Part shown: piece by piece, positions 44,432 to 54,826 of the stretch | Layout of the letters: the number at the start of each line of letters is the position of its first letter | How positions within the stretch are numbered: the stretch's first letter is position 1 | From: Hallella bergensis DSM 17361 | GTDB taxonomy: Bacteria; Bacteroidota; Bacteroidia; Bacteroidales; Bacteroidaceae | Direction: 5' to 3' | NCBI RefSeq assembly: GCF_000160535.1 | Contig: NZ_GG704781.1 | Span: 763,446-827,445, forward strand | Length of the DNA stretch: 64,000 nucleotides | Translations under genes and position numbers: made by a program | The notes under the pieces: model-generated | Seen by the model: the letters and a program-made list of their open reading frames with translations, nothing else | Databases searched by the model: none | Told to the model about the DNA's origin: nothing

Positions 44432-46114
44432 ATGAAATTTGAAGAATTAAATTTAAGCAACGACATCCTCGACGCACTCTATGACATGAACTTCGAAGAC
44501 TGCACACCCGTTCAAGAAAAATGTATACCCGAAATATTAAAGGGGCGCGACCTCATGGGCGTGGCTCAAACGGGCACCGGAAAGACGGCTGCCTATCTGT
44601 TGCCCATCCTTTCGATGATCGATGAGGGCAACTATCCGAAGAACTCGGTGAATTGTGTCATCATGTCGCCGACACGCGAATTGGCTCAGCAGATAGACCA
44701 AGCCATGCAGGGCTTCGCCTATCATTTAGACACCGTGTCGAGCGTTGCCGTGTACGGTGGAAACGATGGCAACCGCTATGATCAGGAAATGAAAAGCATG
44801 AGACTGGGTGCCGACGTGATCATTGCTACCCCCGGACGGCTCATTTCGCATATCACGATGGGCAATATTGACCTCGGTAAGGTGAATTTCTTTGTGCTCG
44901 ACGAGGCCGATCGCATGCTCGACATGGGATTTTCTGACGATATTATGAAAATCGCATCGTATCTGCCCAAGAACTGCCAAACCATCATGTTCTCGGCCAC
45001 CATGCCGAATGATATTGAGAAAATGGCGCAGAACCTACTCAAAAACCCTGCCGAGGTGAAGCTCGCCGTGAGCAAACCCGCAGAGAAAATCAAGCAAAGC
45101 GCCTACGTCTGCTACACCACGCAGAAGATAGAAATCATCAAACATATCTTCAAGGCAGGCGACTTGAAACGCGTTATCATCTTCTCGGGCAGCAAGCAAA
45201 AGGTGAAACAAATCAACCAAGCGCTGGCTCAGCTCAAAATCAACAGTGGTGAGATGCACTCGGATCTTGACCAATCACAGCGCGACGACATCATGTATAA
45301 ATTCAAAAGCGGGCAAATCGACGTGCTCGTAGCTACCGACATCGTGGCTCGTGGCATCGATATCGACGACATCGCGATGGTCATCAACTACGACGTGCCA
45401 CGTGACAGCGAAGACTATGTGCACCGCATTGGTCGAACGGCTCGTGCCGACCGCGACGGCGTGGCCATCACACTGGTGAATGAGGACGATATGTTCGCGT
45501 TCCACAAAATAGAGCAATTCCTCGACAAGGAAATCGAAAAAAATCCACTGCCCGAAGGCATGAAAGAGGGGCCGGACTACGACACGTCGCGCAAGCCCCG
45601 CCGCACACCGGCCAAGAAGCGCCGTCGCAACGACCGCGAAGAAACCGCACACAAGAAAACCAAGCAGCGCAACCGTAGCCGCAACAACAACAATCCGCGC
45701 GACAACCGCCCGGACAACAACGACGGAGAGCAGCGCGAGGAGAAGGACAAACGCAACCGCCGACGTAACAATAACAGGAAACGCAACGACAACCGCGACC
45801 AAAAGCGCGACGAAAACGCAACCAACAACAACGCGGAGCAGTCGGCACAGGGCGAAAAGCAGCCTAACAAGCGTCGCCGCAACAATGCTAACCGTCGTCA
45901 GAACAATGCTAACCGTCGTCAGAACAATGGCAAGGGTAACCGCCGCAACGACAACCGGGACACCGACAAGCGTCGCAACGACGAGCAGAGCAAGGGCAAA
46001 CGTCAGACCAAAGCCCGCCGCAACGCACCGGCTGCCAACAGCAACAAGGACACAGGACTCAAGGCGATTATCAAGAAACCGCTGAAATGGCTCAAGTCGC
46101 TGGGCAAGAAATAA
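44432..46114 (+). CDS. DEAD-box RNA helicase with long Arg/Asn-rich tail
   Basis: A 560-residue RhlE-type helicase. The motifs are in order: AQTGTGKT (motif I, about 45-52), PTRELA, DEADRM (motif II, about 157-162), SAT (motif III) and HRIGRTAR (motif VI, about 330-337). The core ends near 375. Residues 385-540 are a low-complexity basic tail of Arg, Asn, Asp and Lys, including a tandem repeat NNANRRQ encoded by two identical 21-base units. Such tails bind RNA and favour condensates. It probably acts in ribosome assembly or RNA turnover. It stands alone and is followed by a strong terminator. Confidence 0.94.
   Translation: MKFEELNLSNDILDALYDMNFEDCTPVQEKCIPEILKGRDLMGVAQTGTGKTAAYLLPILSMIDEGNYPKNSVNCVIMSPTRELAQQIDQAMQGFAYHLDTVSSVAVYGGNDGNRYDQEMKSMRLGADVIIATPGRLISHITMGNIDLGKVNFFVLDEADRMLDMGFSDDIMKIASYLPKNCQTIMFSATMPNDIEKMAQNLLKNPAEVKLAVSKPAEKIKQSAYVCYTTQKIEIIKHIFKAGDLKRVIIFSGSKQKVKQINQALAQLKINSGEMHSDLDQSQRDDIMYKFKSGQIDVLVATDIVARGIDIDDIAMVINYDVPRDSEDYVHRIGRTARADRDGVAITLVNEDDMFAFHKIEQFLDKEIEKNPLPEGMKEGPDYDTSRKPRRTPAKKRRRNDREETAHKKTKQRNRSRNNNNPRDNRPDNNDGEQREEKDKRNRRRNNNRKRNDNRDQKRDENATNNNAEQSAQGEKQPNKRRRNNANRRQNNANRRQNNGKGNRRNDNRDTDKRRNDEQSKGKRQTKARRNAPAANSNKDTGLKAIIKKPLKWLKSLGKK
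45881..45930 (+). repeat. 21-bp tandem repeat in the helicase tail
   Basis: The unit AACAATGCTAACCGTCGTCA+G occurs at 45881-45901 and again, identically, at 45902-45922, with a partial third copy (AACAATGG) at 45923-45930. It is in frame and adds seven residues per unit. Confidence 0.9.
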
Positions 46115-46152
46115 CACGGAATCCCCCATAAGGTTAACTCCGAGTTCACAAC

Positions 46153-46217
46153 AACGCCGTATCAACCGGCGTTACACATTATATAATAGGTCGTTTGGAA
46201 ACAAACGACCTTTTTTT
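46153..46217 (+). terminator. Tandem hairpins, terminator after DEAD-box helicase
   Basis: AACGCCG/CGGCGTT (46153-46173) is followed by AGGTCGTTTG-GAAA-CAAACGACCT (46188-46211) and TTTTTTG. The second is a textbook intrinsic terminator. Confidence 0.85.
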
Positions 46218-46295
46218 GTTGATATTTCGCCAAGCGCTTGCATATTTCATCCAAAAACCTTAATTTCGTTCTCAGTTTAACATAAACCACAATGT

Positions 46296-47735
46296 ATGAA
46301 GACAAATAAAGAGAAAAACCACAAACTTCCATCAGAGTGTACAACGATTATTGTTGGTCAAGAGATGACCGGCGACGGTTCGCTTATCTATGGCCGCTCG
46401 GAAGACTACGACGCAATGCGCTGCAAGAATTGGCTGGTATTCAAAGACACCGACAACGGTCCTGAGGAATTTGTAGCCGAAGACAGTCCCTTCCGCTGCC
46501 CACTGCCCAAGAAGGCTATGGGCTACACCGCCCTGCCCGACTACCAATACCATCACGAATGGGGAAGCGCAGGATTCAACTCCGCCGGCGTGGGCGAGAG
46601 TTCTACGGAGACCATTTTCAGCAGTGAGAAAGCCCTCAAGTTCGACCCCTACGTGGAAAACGGGCTGTCGGAAAACTGCACCTACAACATCGTGCTGCCC
46701 TATATCCACAGCGCCCGCGAGGGAGTGGAGCGTCTGGGGAAACTCATCGAACAATACGGATCGGCCGAAGGCTTCGGCATTGGATTCATCGACGACAAGG
46801 AAATCTGGTATCTCGAAAATGCCTGCGGGCATCGCTGGATGGCCTGCCGTATGCCCAAAGACAAGTATTTCGTAACGGGCAACCAGAGCCGCTTCCGCCA
46901 TTACGACCCCAACGACAAGGAAAACTATATGGCTTCGGCCGACCTCATTGAGTTTGCCGAGCGCAACGGACTCTACGACCCCTCGAAAGGCGAGTTCGAT
47001 TTCCACGAGGCCTACGCCAAAGACGACATCAACGACACCACCTATAATTATCCGCGCGTGTGGGGATTGCAGGGATTGTTCTCGCCCAAACTGAAGAACG
47101 ACGTCACGAGAAACACTTTCCCCGTGTTTGCCGAAGCCGAAAAGCCCATCGGCATCAACGCTTTGCGCAACGCTTTCCGTTTCCACTACGACAACACCGA
47201 TCACGATCCCTACCTGCACAACAATGGCAAGGAGCCTTGGCGCCCCGTTTCCATCTTCCGCACCACGCAAACCCACCTGTTGCAAGTGCGCCCCTGGCTG
47301 CCCAAGGAAATAGGTTGCATCACCTACGTGGCCAACGGCATGGCCGATCTCGGCGTGTTTCTCCCCATCTATCAGGGCATCAGGAGTTTTCCCGAACCCT
47401 ACACCATAGGCAACAGCCACTGCGACTCACGGTCGGCCTATTGGCGTTTCCGCAAAGTTATGACGCTGGGCATGACCAACTACAATGCCTATGCCCCTGT
47501 TATCAAGGAAACCTACGCACGTCTTGAAGCCGAGAACGACCAACGCCAAAAGGAGTTTGAAGAATGCTATCTTGGCATCTGCAAGAGCAGGCCTATGGAG
47601 GCCATGGATATGCTGCAGCAGTTTAGTGATCAAATTCTGAACCACGCACTTCAGGTGGCCGACGATTTGGCAGATGAACTATTTACACGCATGACCGCCG
47701 ACATTCAGAAAGAATATCTCTTCCACGGCGCATAA
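46296..47735 (+). CDS. C69-family dipeptidase
   Basis: A 479-residue Ntn-hydrolase dipeptidase (PepD type). The nucleophile Cys15 follows a short propeptide (KLPSECTTIIVGQEMTGDGS), with GRSEDYD shortly after. C69 enzymes free this Cys by removing the N-terminal residues. It lacks a typical signal peptide, so it is probably cytosolic, releasing amino acids from dipeptides. Length and the later GFGIGFIDDKEIWYLEN motif fit. It is monocistronic. Confidence 0.92.
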   Translation: MKTNKEKNHKLPSECTTIIVGQEMTGDGSLIYGRSEDYDAMRCKNWLVFKDTDNGPEEFVAEDSPFRCPLPKKAMGYTALPDYQYHHEWGSAGFNSAGVGESSTETIFSSEKALKFDPYVENGLSENCTYNIVLPYIHSAREGVERLGKLIEQYGSAEGFGIGFIDDKEIWYLENACGHRWMACRMPKDKYFVTGNQSRFRHYDPNDKENYMASADLIEFAERNGLYDPSKGEFDFHEAYAKDDINDTTYNYPRVWGLQGLFSPKLKNDVTRNTFPVFAEAEKPIGINALRNAFRFHYDNTDHDPYLHNNGKEPWRPVSIFRTTQTHLLQVRPWLPKEIGCITYVANGMADLGVFLPIYQGIRSFPEPYTIGNSHCDSRSAYWRFRKVMTLGMTNYNAYAPVIKETYARLEAENDQRQKEFEECYLGICKSRPMEAMDMLQQFSDQILNHALQVADDLADELFTRMTADIQKEYLFHGA

Positions 47736-47808
47736 CCAAAGTTTCCTCTCCGGCCATCCTTGCATTGGAAAGGGGTGCGCCCGGAAAATCCTAACGACAG
47801 AAAACGCG

Positions 47809-47835
47809 AAAAAACTGCCTTTCCATTTATGGCAG
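47809..47835 (-). terminator. Terminator overlapping the stop of the ATP-grasp gene
   Basis: On the minus strand CTGCC (47831-47835) pairs with GGCAG (47815-47819), then TTTTTT. The stem begins at the stop codon. A 13-bp inverted repeat TTCCTCTCCGGCC (47743-47755 with 47838-47850) spans the region and reaches into the coding end. Confidence 0.55.
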
Positions 47836-48924
47836 AGGGCCGGAGAGGAACTGAAGTTTCAACTTGAACATTTTCTCAAAATTTACCTGCATGACGTGCC
47901 CGAGGTTTTCTTCACGGCTCGACAAAGCCAGTGCCACATGCCCCATCGTGCGTCGCAGGTTCACTTCCACACAGGGATGTACCACGATCTGCCCATCCTT
48001 TCTCACTAACATCATATCCACCCCGAAGCAACCGGCATAATGCCCGTTGAGCAACGTTCCCATCTCTGTGGAAACGGCCGACTGCAACCCCACAATCAGC
48101 GACTCATCAACATAGCGCGAGAGCATCTCCATCTTGCGTTCCTCAGCCTCCAGAACATTTCCTGTATAGGCTCCATTTTCCGTATGGAAAAGCGAGAGTC
48201 CGATATATTCTGCTGTCCCCTGACCGTCGGTCACAAATTCCATGGCAAAATCCAACAGTTTGTCATACCATGGCTCCACCATGACGCTGCCCTGCCTTGC
48301 CACAACATTTTCTATCCAGTTGGTCAGTTGCTGTGTCAAGCACACGCCCGATTTTTCCTCTCCGAACATCTCTGACACATAGCGGACACCCCTCCCACTG
48401 CTACTCCAGGGTTCCTTGACCACAATGTGACGGTGACTCTTCAAATAGGTTTCCACCTCGACTGCGCCATAAACCTCCTGCGATTCTCCCACTGTAGATG
48501 CAAACGCGCGAAGTGGTGGCAGGAGTCGTGTGGCAGCCCAAGCCCTGTGGCTTATCCGACGTATGACTTGCAAACGCTCGGCAGAGGGAAGCAAGCGCTC
48601 CGGCACACCGCACTCCGACAACTCGCGCCGCAAAGCAGCGTCCCATCCCCAAGGACATATCTCCGATAAAGCATTGCCGTAGTCATGATTTGCCAATTCA
48701 TGGCGACCAATCAACCGCGCCCCACTCTCTTCGTCAAACTGCTGCAAACCTTCCCGTGCCACAGCCACATCGTCAACCAGCACCAGATCGCCGGGGGCAG
48801 CCCACAGCATGGGCAAGTAGCCGAGGTCGCGTCGGAGCTGCAGGGCAGCTCGCGGAGCAGTAAACCGATCTCGGTTTACCGCCAATGCAATGTCATGGTC
48901 AGGATTGAAAACGTGAAGTCGCAT
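47827..48924 (-). CDS. Uncharacterised ATP-grasp-like protein
   Basis: A 365-residue protein of no family I can name. The start is set at the ATG at 48924 (MRLHVFNPDHDIALA); a frame extension to 48972 adds an unlikely hydrophobic leader. The central and C-terminal parts look like an ATP-grasp ligase: HIVVKEPWSSSGRGVRYV (Lys plus glycine loop), GSVMVEPW and GVDMMLV...HPCVEVNLRRTMG, which could supply Mg-ATP ligands (Asp, Glu, Asn). The N-terminus opens with NPDHDIALAVNRDRFTAP, a likely substrate-binding region. A carboxylate-amine ligase role is inference. It has no partner genes. Confidence 0.75.
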   Translation of the reverse strand: MRLHVFNPDHDIALAVNRDRFTAPRAALQLRRDLGYLPMLWAAPGDLVLVDDVAVAREGLQQFDEESGARLIGRHELANHDYGNALSEICPWGWDAALRRELSECGVPERLLPSAERLQVIRRISHRAWAATRLLPPLRAFASTVGESQEVYGAVEVETYLKSHRHIVVKEPWSSSGRGVRYVSEMFGEEKSGVCLTQQLTNWIENVVARQGSVMVEPWYDKLLDFAMEFVTDGQGTAEYIGLSLFHTENGAYTGNVLEAEERKMEMLSRYVDESLIVGLQSAVSTEMGTLLNGHYAGCFGVDMMLVRKDGQIVVHPCVEVNLRRTMGHVALALSSREENLGHVMQVNFEKMFKLKLQFLSGPLP

Positions 48925-48972
48925 ACGAATACAAAAAACAGCAACAAAGTTACAAAAGAAAAATGAAAGCAC

Positions 48973-51021
<2,049 letters not shown>

Positions 51022-51052
51022 ACTATTGTTTCAAAATATTGACGATTCAACT

Positions 51053-51089
51053 AAAAGGACGTTTCCACATCATGGAAACGTCCTTTTTT
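51053..51089 (+). terminator. Terminator of eno
   Basis: AAAAGGACGTTTCCA (51053-51067) pairs with TGGAAACGTCCTTTT (51073-51087) around CATCA, followed by TT. It is a textbook intrinsic terminator. Confidence 0.9.
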
Positions 51090-51100
51090 ATATAGACATC

Positions 51101-51131
51101 TTGGCCAACTCATCAACATTTCGTATCTTTG
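51101..51131 (+). promoter_or_regulatory. Promoter of the HAD-GNAT gene
   Basis: TTGG (51101-51104), 19 bases, TATCTTTG (51124-51131), then 26 bases to the ATG. It has the same arrangement as eno. Confidence 0.75.
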
Positions 51132-51157
51132 TGATATAACCAAAGACAAACAACACT

Positions 51158-52267
51158 ATGATTAAAAATATCGTCTACGACTTCGGCGGGGTGCTGGTTC
51201 AATATGATTTCATGAACTTCTTCAAGAAACTGCTGGGAAGCGAGGAGAAAGCCCGGCATTTCCTGCACAATGCGTTTACAGCGGAGATTAACGCTGAGAT
51301 GGACCGCGGGGTGTATCCGCCGAGTCATTTCATTGAGCAGCAAAAACGGCTCTGGCCCGAATATCGCGAAACGCTCGACACATTCGACAAGCACTATGCC
51401 GACATCTTTACTCACGAAACGGAAGGCATGCGTCAGTCAATGCTCGATGTCAAGGCACGGGGCTACAGGTTGTTGGGGCTGTCCAACTGGTCGGAACGGG
51501 TCAACGACGTGATGAACAAATTTGACATCTTCAACATTCTCGAAGACTACCTTATATCCAAGGACGTGCATCAACTGAAGCCTGACGCAGAGATCTACCA
51601 TAGTTTTATCAACCAGTTTGGGGTCAAGCCCGAAGAATGTGTGTTTATCGACGACAAACCCGAAAACATCAAGGGCGCACGCAACGTGGGAATGTATGGT
51701 ATTGTGTTCAGCAACACGCAGCAGATGATGCGCGAGTTGGAGCCCTTGCTCCTGCCCTACTCCTTTGAACCGGCATGCCCTGAAGACGAGCCCACGGCAT
51801 GGAAAATCGTTCATCAAGCCGCACTCGACATGGCAGCCAACGGGCGGCACCAATGGGACGAAACCTATCCGCCGCGCGAAAGCATCAGTCGTGACATTGA
51901 TAACGGAAACGGATATGTGCTGAAGTTGGACGGAGAAATCGTGGGTTACACGGCTCTCACGTTCGACGGCGAACCTTCCTATGACCGGTTGCAAGGACAG
52001 TGGCTATCGGACATGCCATACGCCACCATTCACCGCACGGCCCTTGCTCGCGAACATCACGGCAAGGGATTGGCACGCGTGATCCTCCTCGAGTGTGGTC
52101 GTGAATGCCGAAAACGCAAGTACAAAAGCATTCGCATCGATACCAACCACGACAATGTGGAGATGCTTCACCTCATCGACAGCTTGGGGTTCACACGTTG
52201 CGGACTGTGCTTTTATGACCGCGAGGGCAAACGTACGGAGCGCATTGCATGCGAGAAGATACTATGA
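51158..52267 (+). CDS. HAD hydrolase fused to a GNAT acetyltransferase
   Basis: A 369-residue two-domain protein. Residues 1-205 form a HAD-IA phosphatase: IVYDFGGVLVQYD (nucleophile Asp), LLGLSNWS (motif II), LKPDAEIY (motif III Lys) and CVFIDDKPENIKGA (motif IV). Residues about 210-369 form a GNAT domain with YVLKLDGEIVGYTAL and the acetyl-CoA loop REHHGKGLARVILLE. A HAD of this type dephosphorylates small metabolites; the GNAT would acetylate an amine. The fusion suggests successive steps on one substrate, which is unknown. It is a single gene. Confidence 0.9.
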   Translation: MIKNIVYDFGGVLVQYDFMNFFKKLLGSEEKARHFLHNAFTAEINAEMDRGVYPPSHFIEQQKRLWPEYRETLDTFDKHYADIFTHETEGMRQSMLDVKARGYRLLGLSNWSERVNDVMNKFDIFNILEDYLISKDVHQLKPDAEIYHSFINQFGVKPEECVFIDDKPENIKGARNVGMYGIVFSNTQQMMRELEPLLLPYSFEPACPEDEPTAWKIVHQAALDMAANGRHQWDETYPPRESISRDIDNGNGYVLKLDGEIVGYTALTFDGEPSYDRLQGQWLSDMPYATIHRTALAREHHGKGLARVILLECGRECRKRKYKSIRIDTNHDNVEMLHLIDSLGFTRCGLCFYDREGKRTERIACEKIL

Positions 52268-52331
52268 GATGGCAAACGAGGAAAAGAATACCATACAGCA
52301 TATTAAGACGTTGTAAATAATCCGCCAAGCG

Positions 52332-52363
52332 TTTGCCCATGTCGCGGAATTTCGTTATTTTTG
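52332..52363 (+). promoter_or_regulatory. Promoter of the flavin reductase-flavodiiron unit
   Basis: TTTG (52332-52335), 20 bases, then TATTTTTG (52356-52363). Confidence 0.5.
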
Positions 52364-52393
52364 CCAAACTATTTTAAATCATGACAAAGAATA

Positions 52394-52948
52394 GTGAAAA
52401 AACATATTTTATTTATCATAGGCTCTTTAAGAAAAGAATCGTTCAATCTTGCTTTAGCCAGAAAAGCTGAGGAAATTATTGGCAATCAAGCCGATATTAG
52501 CTACCTCGACTACGGCGATGTGCCGCTGATGAACCAAGACATCGAGTTCCCCGCACTGGCCGCTGTAGCCAAATTGCGCAATGCAGTGGATAAAGCCGAC
52601 GGCATTTGGGTATTCACACCCGAATACAACTACAGTTATCCCGGGCATGTGAAAAACATTTTCGATTGGCTTTCACGCCCGTTGGTAGCAAGCGATACCA
52701 AGACTCCAACAGTCATCAAGGGCAAGAAAACAACCCTGAGCGGAGCCGGCGGAGCCGGACAAACGGCTAAATGTCGTGAGAAATTGACCGAATTACTTAC
52801 GTTTATTGGTGCTGAAATAATGCCCACACAACAGACCGGCATAGCCCTGAGCGCAGAGTCGTGGGCCAAAAACAAGTTAATTCTCACCGACGAACAAATT
52901 CAAAGGTTGAGACAACAAGCCGAAGATTTTCTCAGATTCATTTCATAA
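52394..52948 (+). CDS. NADPH-dependent FMN reductase family protein
   Basis: A 184-residue flavodoxin-fold oxidoreductase. GSLRKESFNLALA (about 11-23) is the FMN phosphate loop, and TPEYNYSYPGHVKNIFDWLSR (region 75-95) is typical of the NAD(P)H:FMN/quinone reductase family. The start is a GTG at 52394; the ATG at 52381 is in another frame. It is followed 36 bases later by the flavodiiron protein, so it may supply electrons or act with it in oxidative defence. The acceptor is not predictable. Confidence 0.88.
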   Translation: MKKHILFIIGSLRKESFNLALARKAEEIIGNQADISYLDYGDVPLMNQDIEFPALAAVAKLRNAVDKADGIWVFTPEYNYSYPGHVKNIFDWLSRPLVASDTKTPTVIKGKKTTLSGAGGAGQTAKCREKLTELLTFIGAEIMPTQQTGIALSAESWAKNKLILTDEQIQRLRQQAEDFLRFIS

Positions 52949-52984
52949 CCCACATACTATTTATCCAAGACACAGATCCAAGAC

Positions 52985-54169
52985 ATGAAAAAAATTTCTG
53001 ACCAAGTATATTATGTAGGCGTAAACGACAACAGCAAACAGCTTTTTGAAGGACTTTGGCCATTGCCGGAAGGCGTGACCTATAATTCCTATTTAGTTGT
53101 AGACGAGAAGGTTTGTCTGATGGACACCGTTGAAACAGGCTTCTTCCCGCAGTTCTTGGCCAATATCCGCGAGGTTATCGGCGACCGCCCCATCGACTAT
53201 GTTGTAGTGCACCACATGGAACCTGACCACAGCAGCTCACTCTCGTTGCTACGCGAGTTTTATCCTGACATCAAAATTGTAGGCAACAAGAAGACCTTCG
53301 ACATGATGGGTGGATTCTATGGCATTGACGACGGTTGTGTTGAAGTGAAGAATGGCGACTCTCTTTCCTTGGGCAAGCACACGCTCAACTTCTATCTTAT
53401 TCCGATGGTGCACTGGCCTGAAACAATGTTATCGGTTGATGTTACCACCCATGTGGCCTTCACAGGCGATGCTTTCGGATGCTTCGGTGCACTCAATGGC
53501 GGAGTGATTGACAGCGAAATCAACACCGAAAAATACTGGCTCGAGATGATTCGCTATTACGCTAACATTGTTGGTCGATACGGAACCCCGGTGCAAAATG
53601 CATTGAAAAAACTGGCTGATGTACGCATCGACTATCTCTGTCCCACTCATGGACCGGTGTGGCACGAGCACGCTGCCAAGGTAGTTTCACTTTACGACAA
53701 AATGAGCAAGTACGAGGGAGAGAATGGATTGGTCATTGCCTATGGTACGATGTATGGTAACACAGCTCAAATGGCAGAGGTGATAGCCGAAGCCGCATCG
53801 CAGGCCGGCATTGAAAAAATAAGCCTCATCGACCTGAGTAAAGTTCATTACTCCTATGCCCTGCGCGATATTTTCCGCTACAAAGGACTTATTCTGGGGG
53901 CGCCAACCTACAACAACAGCATATTCCCCAAGATGGAACAGCTGCTATCAGCCATCGAAAACCGCAGCATGAAGAATCGTGTGATGGGCTGGTTTGGCAG
54001 TTACTGCTGGGCAAGCAAGGCGGTGTCCATCATCGGTCAATATAACGAAAAATTCAAATTTGAGCCCGTTGGCGAACCCGTGGAGATGAAACAGTCGCTC
54101 AACGAGGAAACTCATGCCAAGTGTGTGGCGCTGGGACAGGCCATGGCTGCCAAGCTTCTTGCGGAATAA
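52985..54169 (+). CDS. A-type flavoprotein (flavodiiron protein)
   Basis: A 394-residue cytosolic oxygen or nitric oxide reductase. The N-terminal metallo-beta-lactamase-like domain carries the di-iron ligands: H-x-E-x-D-H (His77, Glu79, Asp81, His82), a His in VHWPE (about 140), Asp in FTGDAFG and His in PTHGPVW. The C-terminal flavodoxin domain (about 250-394; YGTMYGNTAQMAE) binds FMN. It reduces oxygen to water, protecting anaerobes. The rubredoxin facing it on the other strand is its usual electron donor, and the flavin reductase is directly upstream. Confidence 0.94.
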   Translation: MKKISDQVYYVGVNDNSKQLFEGLWPLPEGVTYNSYLVVDEKVCLMDTVETGFFPQFLANIREVIGDRPIDYVVVHHMEPDHSSSLSLLREFYPDIKIVGNKKTFDMMGGFYGIDDGCVEVKNGDSLSLGKHTLNFYLIPMVHWPETMLSVDVTTHVAFTGDAFGCFGALNGGVIDSEINTEKYWLEMIRYYANIVGRYGTPVQNALKKLADVRIDYLCPTHGPVWHEHAAKVVSLYDKMSKYEGENGLVIAYGTMYGNTAQMAEVIAEAASQAGIEKISLIDLSKVHYSYALRDIFRYKGLILGAPTYNNSIFPKMEQLLSAIENRSMKNRVMGWFGSYCWASKAVSIIGQYNEKFKFEPVGEPVEMKQSLNEETHAKCVALGQAMAAKLLAE

Positions 54170-54249
54170 ACAACTCTTTGCTTGTTGGCTTTCATCACAA
54201 AACAGAAAGCCAATTCTCACCAAAAAGGCAAGAAAAGAACAACTATAAG

Positions 54250-54299
54250 AAATGGTTTTACTCCGGATATCAATCCTCCAAGAGTAAAACCATTTTTTG
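54250..54299. terminator. Bidirectional terminator between flavodiiron protein and rubredoxin
   Basis: AAATGGTTTTACTC (54250-54263) pairs perfectly with GAGTAAAACCATTT (54282-54295), then TTTTG on the plus strand. The stem's own A/T ends also suit the minus strand. Confidence 0.85.
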
Positions 54300-54356
54300 T
54301 TTCTATTCCTCTCGGAGCGTAACTCCAAAAGGGAATGAGATTATTTAAACTCCAAG

Positions 54357-54521
54357 TTAGTCCTCAGCCACGCTGAAGTCTTCCTTACCTACACCACATT
54401 CAGGGCATACCCAGTCATCAGGGAGATCTTCAAATGCTGTACCTGGTTCGATACCACCATCAGGGTCACCAACTTCGGGGTCATATACCCATCCACAAAC
54501 GTCACATACGTACTTTTTCAT
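54357..54521 (-). CDS. Rubredoxin
   Basis: A 54-residue electron carrier. The sequence begins [19 protein letters not shown] and ends [18 protein letters not shown]. The four iron ligands are Cys6, Cys9, Cys39 and Cys42 in two CxxCG-type knuckles, as in all rubredoxins. It faces the flavodiiron gene, to which it probably donates electrons. A TATCTTTG box (minus, 54638-54645) gives it an mRNA leader of about 110 bases. Confidence 0.96.
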   Translation of the reverse strand: MKKYVCDVCGWVYDPEVGDPDGGIEPGTAFEDLPDDWVCPECGVGKEDFSVAED

Positions 54522-54637
54522 AATCTTTTTGTTTTAAATCTATTGTTAGTTGAAATTGTTTTTAAGCAATCAGAAAATCGCTTGTTCTTCATTGCTCTTC
54601 TGTTGCGGTGCTTACATAATAAGTCACAGCTCACCTG

Positions 54638-54667
54638 CAAAGATAAATGTTTTTTTTAAGAAACCAA
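54638..54667 (-). promoter_or_regulatory. Promoter of rubredoxin
   Basis: On the minus strand TTGG (54664-54667), 18 bases, then TATCTTTG (54638-54645). Confidence 0.6.
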
Positions 54668-54736
54668 GTTTTTTAACATAAATAATCAGCTACAAATATA
54701 AATCAATCTCACCACTGAAATGTTATCAACATTTCC

Positions 54737-54767
54737 TTGGTTGACTTTAGGATTTTTGTTACATTTG
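54737..54767 (+). promoter_or_regulatory. Promoter of gnd
   Basis: TTGG (54737-54740), 19 bases, TACATTTG (54760-54767), then about 60 bases to the ATG. Confidence 0.7.
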
Positions 54768-54826
54768 CATAGGTTCGGGACAGGAAAAACAAAAACTTTA
54801 AACACAAACGACAAAAAACAAACAAT

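Larger units (their letters stand above)
54522..54826. other. Divergent spacer between rubredoxin and gnd
   Basis: It contains the rubredoxin leader and promoter (minus) and the gnd promoter (plus). No gene is seen. Confidence 0.6.

Noticed and set aside
45275..46165. 296-codon Val/Ala-rich frame antisense to the DEAD-box helicase
   Set aside because: It mirrors the Arg/Asn-rich tail; apparent membrane segments arise from the complementary composition.
46332..47420. 362-codon frame antisense to the C69 dipeptidase
   Set aside because: No domain, and the plus-strand gene is certain.
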